A DNA stretch of 25,240 nucleotides from the NCBI GenBank assembly GCA_965662885.1, contig CBFIJI010000018.1:1-25240 (forward strand), read 5' to 3'. Origin of the DNA: CBFIJI01 sp965662885. GTDB lineage: Bacteria; Bacteroidota; Bacteroidia; Flavobacteriales; Flavobacteriaceae. Within the stretch, counting starts at the first letter, position 1; each line of letters opens with the position of its first letter. The notes beneath the pieces were generated by a model. The model ran no database searches and was not told where the DNA came from. It saw only the letters and a list, made by a program, of their open reading frames with translations. The position numbers were made by a program, and so were the translations under genes. Below, in pieces: positions 8,541 to 16,757 of this stretch.

Positions 8541-9188
8541 TTATTCCACTAATTCTTTGATCACGATGTCTTTATACCATACTTCATAAGGATCCCCCGC
8601 ATGGGTTTGTAAGCAAACACATCCCTTGGAGGGCACGTCGTCTTTCTCAGTGAATTGTGCTGTTGATACATCATTTATTTTAATTTCAATGTCAGCACCC
8701 ATGGCTTTGATGGAAATTTCGTTCCAAGACAATGGGTCAATCGTTTTCTCCATAAGCTCCTTATCAGCTACCTTATAAATGATCACGGGAAAGATATCTG
8801 GTCTAGGATAGCGGGAGGTGTCGGCTCGGTTCTCATCGACCAAACTTCCCCAAAGGGGATAGATTCCTGTAGTATCTTTAGGAGTAAAATCAGAAAATTG
8901 AGGGATGGCACTGGCATCGATATATCCGATATCGGCTTGATAGCCCATGACTTCATTGGAGTTGGGTACGCGTTGAGCGCGAAAACTGATTCCACCGTTG
9001 ATTTTTAAGTCATTAGTGATGAACTTTGCGGCTAATTTTAATTCAAAATTTTTATACTGTTGTTGGGTACAGAGGTAGTAACTTTTATCAATGGGTTCCT
9101 CCAGACTACCCCCAACAATAGCTCCTTGTTTGACTTTAAAGAAAGTTGTTGATCCTTCCCAACCGTTAAGCGATTTCCCATCGAACAA
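8541..9188 (-). CDS. DUF1080 (3-keto-disaccharide hydrolase family) protein, 5' end apparently damaged
   Basis: The readable part (215 residues from a TTG at 9186-9188) is a DUF1080 domain with a concanavalin-like jelly-roll fold. Members are secreted and some hydrolyse 3-keto-glycosides. Typical blocks are LFDGKSLNGW at the start, INGGISFRAQR, EVMGYQADIG and a C-terminal SKGCVCLQTHAGDPYEVWYKD (split here: SKGCVCLQTH then AGDPYEVWYKD). The same frame continues upstream of the TTG through a clear lipoprotein signal (ALLILVSC, then RKSEQKQ), but it reaches a TGA two codons after an ATG and offers no start codon before the TTG. A TTG start would remove the export signal and begin exactly at the domain edge, so I suspect a frameshift or nonsense change rather than a genuine short protein. 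It lies 180 bases upstream of MIOX and may be its own transcript. Confidence 0.7.
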   Translation of the reverse strand: MFDGKSLNGWEGSTTFFKVKQGAIVGGSLEEPIDKSYYLCTQQQYKNFELKLAAKFITNDLKINGGISFRAQRVPNSNEVMGYQADIGYIDASAIPQFSDFTPKDTTGIYPLWGSLVDENRADTSRYPRPDIFPVIIYKVADKELMEKTIDPLSWNEISIKAMGADIEIKINDVSTAQFTEKDDVPSKGCVCLQTHAGDPYEVWYKDIVIKELVE

Positions 9189-9275
9189 CTGCTTTTGCTC
9201 TGATTTTCTACAGGAAACTAAAATTAAAAGGGCACAGCAGTAGTAGTGAAGTTGTTTGTTTTTGGATCATTTCAT
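9189..9275 (-). pseudogene. Disrupted lipoprotein signal-peptide region of the DUF1080 gene
   Basis: In the DUF1080 frame this segment reads ATG AAA TGA (9275-9267) and then codes a hydrophobic stretch ending in the lipobox LVSC. A second ATG (9268-9270), one frame off, opens MIQKQTTSLLLL, itself a plausible signal-peptide start, and then runs into a TAG. Skipping one base in the repetitive CTACTACTGCTG tract would join this start to the lipobox frame and restore a normal lipoprotein. The cause may be mutation, a sequence error or, less likely, programmed frameshifting. Confidence 0.5.
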
Positions 9276-9569
9276 TTATTGGTTAGAATAATGGTTTGTT
9301 TCCTAAAAAAACTGATTTTTATTTCTTCATGTGTGTTCTGTCCTATTTAGTTCATTTGTGTTTTTGAGGTTGTTTCTTTTTCTTAAAACACCAAGCATCT
9401 GTCGAATTCCAACGCTAACTAAAGGTTTTTTTTTGCTGATTTGAATAAAAGGTAAAACGGTTTAAAATAAAATGGTGCATAACAATGATTCTCTTTTAAC
9501 AAGCCATAAAAAAACCCGTAAAAAGCAATAGCCTTTTACGGGTTTTTTCTCTAATTGATGGAGGGGATA
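9276..9569. other. Intergenic region upstream of the DUF1080 gene
   Basis: AT-rich spacer of about 290 bases between the DUF1080 gene and the amidohydrolase operon. Its right end holds a strong terminator, listed separately. A TACCTTTT sequence (minus strand) matches 7 of 8 positions of TAnnTTTG but is too far from the gene to call with confidence. No open reading frame of note was seen. Confidence 0.4.
9509..9548 (-). terminator. Intrinsic terminator of the amidohydrolase operon
   Basis: A perfect 15-base stem pairs AAAAAACCCGTAAAA (9509-9523) with TTTTACGGGTTTTTT (9534-9548) around a 10-base loop. It lies 21 bases after the 460-frame amidohydrolase stop. The A and T flanks would let it work in either direction. 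Confidence 0.85.
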
Positions 9570-10868
9570 TTATTCACCAGCAAATTTTCCAGAATAACGT
9601 TTCCAAAGTTTGGTTTGGTGGGTTTCTAGACTAATTTCTCTTCCTTGAATAAAGGCATGAGATAAAATATTGGTTCGCATGTCTAGGGCATCCCCTTTAG
9701 AAAGAAAAAGGGTGGCGTCTTTCCCTACGGATAAGGTCCCTACTTGAGCATCAATATTTAATATTTTTGCAGCATTACCAGTAATCAGTTGAACGGCTTT
9801 TTCCTTATCCAAACCATAAGCGGCAAAGCTTCCAGCATAAAAAGGTAGGTTTCGGGTGTTCATTCGTTCCATACGTCCACTAACGTCAATACTGACCAGT
9901 AGTTCGGCATCCATGAGGGTTTTTGCCATTCGAAAAGGCAATTTGATGTCTTCATCTTCTCCATTGGGCAAACGGTGCGGACGGGAGATGATTACGGGAA
10001 TCATATGTTCTTTTAAAAAGGAGGTAATCAGATGGGCATCGTTCCCCCCAACCAAAACAATCTTCGCGACTCCAAGACTTTTTAAGGTCGTGATTCCATC
10101 GATGATTTGTTTTTCATTATTGGCGTGTAGATAGATTGTTTTATCTCCCTCCAAAACACCAGACATGGCGTGAAAGGGGAGGTGCTTCGGATTTGGATTG
10201 GCCAAATACGTTTTTGCCTCCTTAAAGAATTGTGTTATTTCTGTGATCTTTTCAGCATACTTTTTATTCTTTTTAAGACCAGGATCCTCTCCTAACCACC
10301 ACCGTCCCCGTGTATAGGGGTTGGGCCAGTTTAAATGAATGCCTTCATCTACTTTATATGTCGCATCTTCCCAATTCCAAGCATCCAATTGCATGATGGA
10401 AGATTGTCCAGAAAGGGTCCCCCCCCGTGGAGCAACCTGTGCCATCAATACGCCGTTGGGACGCACACTTTCAATCACCTTTGATTCGGCATTGTATGCA
10501 ATGACACTACGAACATGAGGGATCATATCTCCCAAATCCTGAACGTCGTTCGATGCCCTTACCGCATCTACTTCCACCAAACCAAGGGTGGCGTTTGTAG
10601 CAATAAAACCGGGATAAATGTGTTTTCCTGTAGCATCGATGGTGATGTCATAGGTACCCTCGACTTGGTCTTGAGTACTTACCCAGGTGATTTTTCCTTT
10701 GTCAAAACCAATGGCACTGTTTTCAACAACGGTTCCATCGCCAATATGAGCGGTAGCACCGAGGATAAGAATACTGTTTTGTTGGGGCCCTGCTGGAGTT
10801 TGTTGGCTTAGCAACATCCCACTAAACAATAGGCTTAAGGATATAAATAATTTTTTCATCGTCATCAT
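9570..10868 (-). CDS. Exported amidohydrolase-family protein lacking the HxH metal motif
   Basis: Amidohydrolase-superfamily (imidazolonepropionase-like) protein. The ATG at 10868 (MMTMKK) is preferred over an in-frame ATG at 10952 that overlaps the upstream gene, because a signal peptide (KKLFISLSLLFSGMLLSQ) begins here; it gives 432 residues, exported to the periplasm. The N-terminal metal-independent strands and the C-terminal block VGTLSVGKDATLFLSKGD are clearly of this family. The strand-1 metal motif HxH, expected after YPGF, is replaced by IATNATLG. His is kept in YLHANN, but the strand-8 Asp region (SIDVSGRMERM) is changed. It may bind a different metal set, act as a partner subunit, or be inactive. 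It starts 1 base after the upstream gene's stop, so the two are likely co-translated. Confidence 0.8.
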   Translation of the reverse strand: MMTMKKLFISLSLLFSGMLLSQQTPAGPQQNSILILGATAHIGDGTVVENSAIGFDKGKITWVSTQDQVEGTYDITIDATGKHIYPGFIATNATLGLVEVDAVRASNDVQDLGDMIPHVRSVIAYNAESKVIESVRPNGVLMAQVAPRGGTLSGQSSIMQLDAWNWEDATYKVDEGIHLNWPNPYTRGRWWLGEDPGLKKNKKYAEKITEITQFFKEAKTYLANPNPKHLPFHAMSGVLEGDKTIYLHANNEKQIIDGITTLKSLGVAKIVLVGGNDAHLITSFLKEHMIPVIISRPHRLPNGEDEDIKLPFRMAKTLMDAELLVSIDVSGRMERMNTRNLPFYAGSFAAYGLDKEKAVQLITGNAAKILNIDAQVGTLSVGKDATLFLSKGDALDMRTNILSHAFIQGREISLETHQTKLWKRYSGKFAGE

Positions 10869-10869
10869 A

Positions 10870-13869
10870 TTAATCGAGTGTTTCACAATGTAATTCACGT
10901 TTAACCGAGCTTTTCGGACTTTGGGTTGGGGTTCCTTTCTTTTTCTCTGCAATCATTTGATGCATCAAACTGCGTTTTTCAGCAGCAATAGCATCGAGTT
11001 GTGCAGGTACTTTATCATAATCGTAGTAAATAGCGCCCTCAATCATCGTTTTTTCAGCAATAGCATAAATGGACATTGGGTGGGTGTTCCAAAGAACCAA
11101 GTCGGCTACTTTACCCGCTTTTACACTTCCGACTTTATCGTCCAAATGTAAAAGTTTAGCCGGGTTAAGGGTGACAAATTTCCAGGCTTCTTCTTCAGAA
11201 ACGCCTCCGTATTTCACGGCTTTTGCCGCTTCTTGATTTAAGCGTCGTGACATTTCCCCGTCATCGGAGTTATAGGCCACCGTAACCCCAACATTATGCA
11301 TAATGGGACCATTGTACGGGATGGCGTCATTCACTTCAAATTTATAACCCCACCAGTCAGAAAAGGTAGAACCACCCACCCCGTGGGCTTTCATTTTATC
11401 AGCCACCTTGTAGCCTTCCAAAATATGGGTAAAGGTGTTGATTTTAAATTGGTGACGATCAGCCACTTTCATCAGCATATTGATTTCACTTTGTACATAG
11501 GAATGACAAGAAATAAAGCGTTCTCCTTTAAGAATTTCCCAAAGAGTTTCCATTTCAATGTCATAGCGTGGAGGACTTGTTTTCGCTTTTGCCTTTTTCG
11601 GCAATTGGTTATACGTGGTCCATTGCGCTCCATATTCTTTGGCGCGTTGAAAATAGTCTTCAAAAACCTGTTCCACACCCATTCGAGACTGAGGGAAGCG
11701 GGAATAACTCGACCAATTGGATTGCTTGACGTTTTCCCCTAAGGCAAACTTAATAAATGGATCTGCATTGGGATATAACATTTCATCGATGGTATTTCCC
11801 CATTTCAGTTTAATGATGGCTGAACGCCCTCCAATGGGATTGGCGGAACCATGTAGAATCTGAATGGTGGTAACACCACCAGATAAGTTACGATAGATAT
11901 CAATGTCGCTAGGATCAATCACATCTTCAATGGTGACTTCAGCCGAGGAGTTTTGCCCTCCTTCATTAATACTCGAAGCAGCAATATGGGAATGTTCATC
12001 GATGATTCCGCTGGTCAAGTGTTTGCCAGTAGCATCGATCACGGTGGCGGTCCCTGCATCTAGTCCTTGGCCTACGGAAGCAATTTTCCCATTGACGACC
12101 AACACATCGGTTTGTTCTAAAATCCCTTCGGCTTCATTGGTCCAAACAGTTGCATTTTTAAACAAGATGTTTTCTTGTTGGGGCGGTTGTTTTACTCCAT
12201 AGCCATTATTGGGATAGGTAATGGTCGAAACCACTGGTTTTGAAGGGGGTGTTGTTTTCTTTTTACTTTCTTCGGCTTCAGTCTCCTTTTTAGCTGCAGA
12301 CCATATAAAAGAGCGTCCCTTAAAATCAGTTCCTTGTCCTTGTAGTTCGCTTCCTTTTCCAACCTTAGCGGTGAATTGGGTGATTTCCTTTTCATCGGCA
12401 TCAAAAAGGGTTATTTCCAACCATTGATCTTTATAACTGGATTTGGTCTTAAGCTTTATGGAATCTAATTTAACGCTTATACTAACGGAACTCGTGCTTT
12501 TTGAGATATTGAGGTTGTAGTCTTTATTGTCATGACGAAGGCTGTAGTCACCATCAATATCGATGATGTTTCTGTCAATAAGCACATGGGGTTGCCCTTG
12601 TACCCAATTCTCATAAATTTTTGTTTTTGGTTCAAAAAGTGCTCCATTGGTAACAATAAAATTGGCGTAAGCTCCTTTTTTAAGGACACCAATATCGTTG
12701 CTCATTCCTAGTATTTTTGCGGGAACAGTGGTTAAGGCTTCTAAGGCTTTGTTTTTACTCAAGCCATAGGTGATCGCTTTTTGAACATTCTTTAAAAAGC
12801 TTGAAGGGCTTTTTAAGTCGGCAGTAGTTAAGGCAAACGGAATTCCGGATGCTTCAATCATCGCAGGATTTGCCGGTGCTTGATTCCAGCGACGCATTTG
12901 ATTTAAACTAATTTTTTTGACCAAAAAGGCATCTGTTACTTCATAAGGTTTAGGGAAGTTTACTGGTAGAATTAAGGTCGGTTTTAGGGGCTTGATTGCA
13001 TTCAATTGTTCGAATTCATAGCCGCTGGCTTTAATCACAAAATTAAGCCCTATTTCCTTGGAGACTTTGGCAGCTCTCAAGACATTAAGTTGATTGTCTG
13101 CTTCAAAAATTTTGGGTAAGTTTTTATTTTTTATAAGGGCCTCTAAAGCAAAATCAGTACTGTTTGCACCTCCGTTTTCATACCATTGTGCATCGTGATA
13201 CAACTGCCGTATTAAAGCCATGGCTCCCATTACGGAACCGGGATAGGATTGGTTGGAGGTTTGACTTTTTTTAAACGAAAAGTGTTCAGCTGATTTTTCG
13301 GAAAGGACACGATAACTGTCGTTTTGTTGATCGTTTAAAGCGACCACAAGTCCTGTTCCTCGGTGAATACCATTGGCACGGTGACTGTTAACCACCCCAA
13401 AACCTTGTTTCCGTAGGGTTGATGCAGTGCTCTTACTGTAGCTGTAGTCATCAAAACTACTGTAATCACTTAAAATGTGGTCGTTCCAATAGTAGCCTTC
13501 TCTATTTGGTTCATATTGCGCACTTCGTCTACCTCCACCACTACGAGTGGCTTTTTTTACACCAAACGAGGCATGTAAGTCAATAAAGGAAGGATAAACA
13601 TGCATGCCTTTAAGGTCGTACACTTGGGTGTTCGCTGGAAGTTGGAGGTTTTGCCCAATACGAACAATACGCCCCTTATGAACCAGCATGGTGGCATTTT
13701 GTAGCGAAGCAGTGGACGAAGTGTGTACCGTGGCATTGGTAAAGGCCTGATAGTTGTTGTTTATTGTTTTTACTGCAGCATTCTCAGGAAAATAATCCTG
13801 ACCATACGCACAGGTCAAAACGATAGAAAGGAGTAGTGTTAAAATATTTTTCATCAATATATTTTTCAT
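10870..13869 (-). CDS. Exported tandem-domain amidohydrolase, 999 residues
   Basis: Two amidohydrolase-like domains in one exported chain. Residues 1-23 are a signal peptide (ILTLLLSIVLTCAYGQ). Domain 1 (about 45-430) has YPSFIDLHASFG with one His of HxH replaced, and few other ligands, so it is probably non-catalytic. A beta-rich linker and a charged EAEESKKKTTPP segment follow (about 436-545). Domain 2 (about 565-975) keeps the superfamily ligands: H626/H628 in IDEHSHIAAS, His in FISCHSYVQ and INTFTHILEG, and Asp in AYNSDDGEMS, ending with VGSVKAGKVADLVLWN. Substrate is unknown; relatives hydrolyse cyclic amides, dipeptides or imidazolones. The first five codons are duplicated in tandem (MKNIL-MKNIL), so the start may be 13869 or 13854. 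It leads the operon with the smaller homologue. Confidence 0.88.
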   Translation of the reverse strand: MKNILMKNILTLLLSIVLTCAYGQDYFPENAAVKTINNNYQAFTNATVHTSSTASLQNATMLVHKGRIVRIGQNLQLPANTQVYDLKGMHVYPSFIDLHASFGVKKATRSGGGRRSAQYEPNREGYYWNDHILSDYSSFDDYSYSKSTASTLRKQGFGVVNSHRANGIHRGTGLVVALNDQQNDSYRVLSEKSAEHFSFKKSQTSNQSYPGSVMGAMALIRQLYHDAQWYENGGANSTDFALEALIKNKNLPKIFEADNQLNVLRAAKVSKEIGLNFVIKASGYEFEQLNAIKPLKPTLILPVNFPKPYEVTDAFLVKKISLNQMRRWNQAPANPAMIEASGIPFALTTADLKSPSSFLKNVQKAITYGLSKNKALEALTTVPAKILGMSNDIGVLKKGAYANFIVTNGALFEPKTKIYENWVQGQPHVLIDRNIIDIDGDYSLRHDNKDYNLNISKSTSSVSISVKLDSIKLKTKSSYKDQWLEITLFDADEKEITQFTAKVGKGSELQGQGTDFKGRSFIWSAAKKETEAEESKKKTTPPSKPVVSTITYPNNGYGVKQPPQQENILFKNATVWTNEAEGILEQTDVLVVNGKIASVGQGLDAGTATVIDATGKHLTSGIIDEHSHIAASSINEGGQNSSAEVTIEDVIDPSDIDIYRNLSGGVTTIQILHGSANPIGGRSAIIKLKWGNTIDEMLYPNADPFIKFALGENVKQSNWSSYSRFPQSRMGVEQVFEDYFQRAKEYGAQWTTYNQLPKKAKAKTSPPRYDIEMETLWEILKGERFISCHSYVQSEINMLMKVADRHQFKINTFTHILEGYKVADKMKAHGVGGSTFSDWWGYKFEVNDAIPYNGPIMHNVGVTVAYNSDDGEMSRRLNQEAAKAVKYGGVSEEEAWKFVTLNPAKLLHLDDKVGSVKAGKVADLVLWNTHPMSIYAIAEKTMIEGAIYYDYDKVPAQLDAIAAEKRSLMHQMIAEKKKGTPTQSPKSSVKRELHCETLD
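13844..13869 (-). repeat. In-frame tandem duplication of the start region
   Basis: The 11-base unit ATATTTTTCAT (plus-strand reading) occurs at 13844-13854 and 13859-13869, offset by 15 bases. It duplicates the start codon and the first residues of the tandem amidohydrolase, giving two usable starts five codons apart. Confidence 0.7.
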
Positions 13870-14019
13870 AAAACTAAAGAAATAATTTTCAAATGGTTAA
13901 TCTTAAAAAGATTTAATCTCAATATGCGCTTTATTTTATGGAGAAATTACGAATAAAGGGATGTTGGGGGAGCTTTTAATTCACGTTTATCTATAAATGG
14001 TGTGATGCGTTATTACAGT

Positions 14020-15063
14020 TTATCGGAGATAATGAATTATATAGGCGACCATTTCATTATAGCTTTCAATACCGCTTTTTTGTCCGTTGGCTTTAAGATA
14101 GTTGTCATAGCCTTTTTTTAATAGGGGTTCAAAAGGATTGGTATAGGCTTCCCAAAAGGTTCGAATCTCTTTAAAATTTTTAAGAATTCCTGGATGTATT
14201 TTTTTACTGAGTGCTTGGGCTTTCTCTGGATTTACTTTAGCCAGTTCGTAATAACAATATCTCAAGCCAAAGGTATATCCAGCATATTGAATGTATGGAT
14301 CATTGTTTTCCACGCTGTGCATAAAGGCAATAAAGTTGGCTTCATTTTCTGCAGCATAACCCATTTGATGTGCCATTTCGTGAGCCGTAGTGGTAATCAT
14401 ACTTATTTTAGGCATCTTAGCATTGACCTGTGCTTCAAGAGTAAAGGGGTTTAAGTAGCCTGCATAGCCCATATAGCTTAGTAAGGTGCTGATTAGGGAG
14501 GGTTTTGCCAGGGGTTGAATTCCATAATTCTTTCCAGCTATTTTATACTCCTTTTTAATGCGCATATTCAATCCTTGATTGCTAAAAGGAAAGACTACAG
14601 GGAGACTATCATGATCAGTCAAACGCTCTTGGAGGTCGTTAGCGCTTGTGATGAGTTGTTCAAGTGTTTTGGTAAGGGCCTTTTCATTATAAGTTAAATC
14701 GTATTCCAAGCGTTCATTGAGGGGGAGTCGATAGTAGTTTAAACCCCAACTAAGATGAAAAAATAGGAGAATTAATGAGATACCACCTCCTAAGTTTAAC
14801 AGGATTGGACTTATTTTTTTTTCTTTTTTTCGAAGCCAGTGAATACCGCCAAATAGGGCAAGAATGATAAGAAAGATATAGATGAGGTCACCGAGGGAAA
14901 AGGGTAGGTATTGAAAAAAAAAGTGTTTAAGTCTAAAAAGACGTGGATAAAGCCCGTTACTGTAATAAAACTCGACCCAAAGGGGATTGTTTTTAAGGAT
15001 GTTCAAAATGATCCATTGTGGAAGTAAGAGTAGTATTAGGAAAATTTTGATTTTTTTCATCAC
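14020..15063 (-). CDS. DUF3810 family membrane protein with HExxH motif
   Basis: A 347-residue integral membrane protein of the DUF3810 family, common in Bacteroidota and without an established function. Hydrophobic segments lie at about 5-22, 56-75 and 88-107, followed by a large soluble domain. The motif HEMAH (228-232) with a downstream ENEANF (239-244) looks like a zinc-metallopeptidase site, with E229 as general base and E239 or E241 as third ligand; peptidase activity is inference. It has a charged RKKEKK loop after TM2 consistent with cytoplasmic placement. The gene is separated from the amidohydrolase operon by 150 bases and from the PPIase gene by a terminator, so it appears monocistronic. 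ATG at 15063 or 15060 (MMKK) are both possible. Confidence 0.85.
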   Translation of the reverse strand: MMKKIKIFLILLLLPQWIILNILKNNPLWVEFYYSNGLYPRLFRLKHFFFQYLPFSLGDLIYIFLIILALFGGIHWLRKKEKKISPILLNLGGGISLILLFFHLSWGLNYYRLPLNERLEYDLTYNEKALTKTLEQLITSANDLQERLTDHDSLPVVFPFSNQGLNMRIKKEYKIAGKNYGIQPLAKPSLISTLLSYMGYAGYLNPFTLEAQVNAKMPKISMITTTAHEMAHQMGYAAENEANFIAFMHSVENNDPYIQYAGYTFGLRYCYYELAKVNPEKAQALSKKIHPGILKNFKEIRTFWEAYTNPFEPLLKKGYDNYLKANGQKSGIESYNEMVAYIIHYLR

Positions 15064-15075
15064 AGGTTAAAATGA

Positions 15076-15109
15076 AAAAAAAGGCCAACACTAAGTGTGG
15101 CCTTTTTTT
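15076..15109 (-). terminator. Intrinsic terminator after the PPIase gene
   Basis: A-run plus GGCCAACACT pairs with AGTGTGGCC plus a T-run, with one bulged A and a one-base loop. It lies 15 bases after the PPIase stop and just before the DUF3810 start, so it should separate the two units. The A/T flanks make it potentially bidirectional. Confidence 0.8.
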
Positions 15110-15124
15110 GGAGGTATACTTGTA

Positions 15125-16207
15125 TTATTCTTGGACTAATTCCACGATTTCGACATTAAAAATTAAGTCGGATTGTGGTGGGATAGGTCCTGTGCCTTCT
15201 GCACCATAAGCAAGGGTGTAAGGTAGAAATAGCGTGGCTTTGTCACCAACATTGAGGAGTTGAAGTCCTTCTTTAAACCCAGCGATCATCTGTCCGTCAG
15301 GACGAACATCACATTTAATCGGTTGGTAAGCATTTGCATCTTTTCGTGCAATATTTACCATGTCGTTGGCTTCTGCAACACCCAACATACTGGTGTCTAA
15401 AAGCGTTCCATCAACAAAGTAAACGGCATAGTTGGCATTAGCAAGATAGGTTGTACTTACGGGAGCGCCTGTTCCTTTTTCAGTAATTACATATTCCAAT
15501 CCACTAGAAGTTAGTGTTGCTTTTTTGCGCAATTCATCGAACATTGCAGTGTTTTTTAAACGGACATCCGCAAGGCGTTCTTCGCGTTCCATTGCCACTT
15601 GTTCTTTTTCAGCATAATATTCTTTAAAGATTTTTGGTGCATCAAATTTTTTGGCATCGCCTCCTTTTCGAATGATTTTAATGGTGTTGATGGTATCGTT
15701 TTTTGCAATACTATCCACCACATTTTGCCCTTGGACCACACGTCCAAATACAGTATGTTTTCCGTCTAACCAAGGCGTTTCTTTATGGGTGATAAAGAAT
15801 TGACTTCCATTGGTTGCAGGTCCAGAATTGGCCATAGATAAAATTCCAGGGCCGTCATGGGTTAAGTCAGTTATTTCATCATCGAATGAATAGCCAGGAC
15901 CTCCTGATCCCGAAGCTGTTGGGTCTCCACCTTGAATCATAAAGTCATTGATAACGCGGTGGAAAAGAATATTATCATAATATTTTTTCCCTTTAAATTC
16001 TTCACTTACAATGGGGTTGTCCCCCTCACTAAGAGAAACAAAGTTGGCTACAGTAATGGGTGTTTTTTCGCTTTCAAGCTTTAATACGATACTTCCCTTA
16101 TTGGTGACGATATCGGCGTAAAGTCCTTCGTCTAGGTCAGGATACTGTGATTTACATCCTACAATAAGTGTGATGAGTACGATACTTAGGAGTTGGTAAA
16201 ATTTCAT
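15125..16207 (-). CDS. Cyclophilin-FKBP fusion peptidyl-prolyl isomerase lipoprotein
   Basis: Probable periplasmic or outer-membrane lipoprotein with two different proline isomerase folds, thus a folding helper for exported proteins. The start at 16207 (M-K-F-Y-Q) is chosen over an in-frame ATG at 16312 inside gldI because it gives a clean lipoprotein signal ending LIVGC (C18); length 360. The cyclophilin domain covers about 29-185 with LFHRVI (81-86), FMIQGGDP (89-96), NGSQFFIT (133-140) and WLDGKHTVFG (146-155). A charged coiled-coil-like linker (195-230) leads to an FKBP domain (about 232-360) with FVDGTLLDTS, GFKEGLQLLNVG and IPPQSDLIFNVEIVEL. It follows gldI by 14 bases in one operon. 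FKBP active-site aromatics are only partly kept, so that half may be chaperone-like. Confidence 0.92.
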   Translation of the reverse strand: MKFYQLLSIVLITLIVGCKSQYPDLDEGLYADIVTNKGSIVLKLESEKTPITVANFVSLSEGDNPIVSEEFKGKKYYDNILFHRVINDFMIQGGDPTASGSGGPGYSFDDEITDLTHDGPGILSMANSGPATNGSQFFITHKETPWLDGKHTVFGRVVQGQNVVDSIAKNDTINTIKIIRKGGDAKKFDAPKIFKEYYAEKEQVAMEREERLADVRLKNTAMFDELRKKATLTSSGLEYVITEKGTGAPVSTTYLANANYAVYFVDGTLLDTSMLGVAEANDMVNIARKDANAYQPIKCDVRPDGQMIAGFKEGLQLLNVGDKATLFLPYTLAYGAEGTGPIPPQSDLIFNVEIVELVQE

Positions 16208-16221
16208 ATGTTTAGTGTTGG

Positions 16222-16752
16222 TTATTTTTTGGTTAATGTTTTTAATTGAATGGTATAACGCAGGGGTTGATTGATTCCAATTTTTTCTCCATCCCCTTGG
16301 TAACTGTAGCAAAGGTAGGAAGGAAATAGGAATACAACAACTTCCTTGGGGCGCATCAATTTTAGTCCCTTTCTAAGCGCAGGAAGTAATTCCTCTTCGT
16401 CAATCGAATAGCGAACCGTTCCCAATTCTTTTTCATTGTAGAGTAGGGTTTTGTCTAAAGCTTCAACAGTATAAGTAAATTCGACCAGATCTCCTTTAGA
16501 TGGAAGGGGCGTTGTACTGGTTTCTTGATTTATATAAGCATACCAAAATCCAAAAGGCGAGGCTTGGAATTCAAGGGTATCCTCAGTAATTGCTTTTTGA
16601 ATATTTTCTTGCTCTAACACAAGTTGTGCTTTATTTCTTTCGATGGATTGATCGTAGAAGGCTTCTTTTTTTTTATTGAGGGGTTTTCGTGCTGTGTTTT
16701 CTTTACAGCCAAAAATCACAAGACAGCTGAATAAAAGAAGTACCTTAACCAT
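16222..16752 (-). CDS. gldI: GldI, gliding motility-associated FKBP-type PPIase lipoprotein
   Basis: Lipoprotein of 176 residues with signal LLLFSCLVIFGC (C16 lipidated), a polar linker and a FKBP-type domain from about residue 80 (KGDLVEFTYTVEALD, ALRKGLKLMRPKEVVVFLFP, INQPLRYTIQLKTL). It matches GldI, which in Flavobacterium is needed for gliding and is thought to help fold exported motility or type IX secretion proteins. It lies 5 bases after nrnA and 14 before the cyclophilin-FKBP lipoprotein; this order is familiar in Flavobacteriia. Its presence suggests, but does not prove, that the host glides or uses type IX secretion, since the other gld genes are not in view. Confidence 0.88.
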   Translation of the reverse strand: MVKVLLLFSCLVIFGCKENTARKPLNKKKEAFYDQSIERNKAQLVLEQENIQKAITEDTLEFQASPFGFWYAYINQETSTTPLPSKGDLVEFTYTVEALDKTLLYNEKELGTVRYSIDEEELLPALRKGLKLMRPKEVVVFLFPSYLCYSYQGDGEKIGINQPLRYTIQLKTLTKK

Positions 16753-16757
16753 GGTGT

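Noticed and set aside
10869..10952. 28-residue extension of the smaller amidohydrolase
   Set aside because: It is the tail of the preceding gene read in another frame; the signal peptide starts after it.
11296..11742. 148-codon open frame on the plus strand
   Set aside because: It lies fully antisense within the intact 999-residue amidohydrolase gene and its product has no recognisable domain; a shadow frame.
9570..13869. The two amidohydrolase genes as one frameshifted gene
   Set aside because: The first protein has a complete C-terminal domain and the second has its own signal peptide, so these are two genes.
16208..16312. 35-residue N-terminal extension of the cyclophilin-FKBP protein
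   Set aside because: It overlaps the end of gldI, is not signal-like and would hide the clear lipoprotein signal at 16207.
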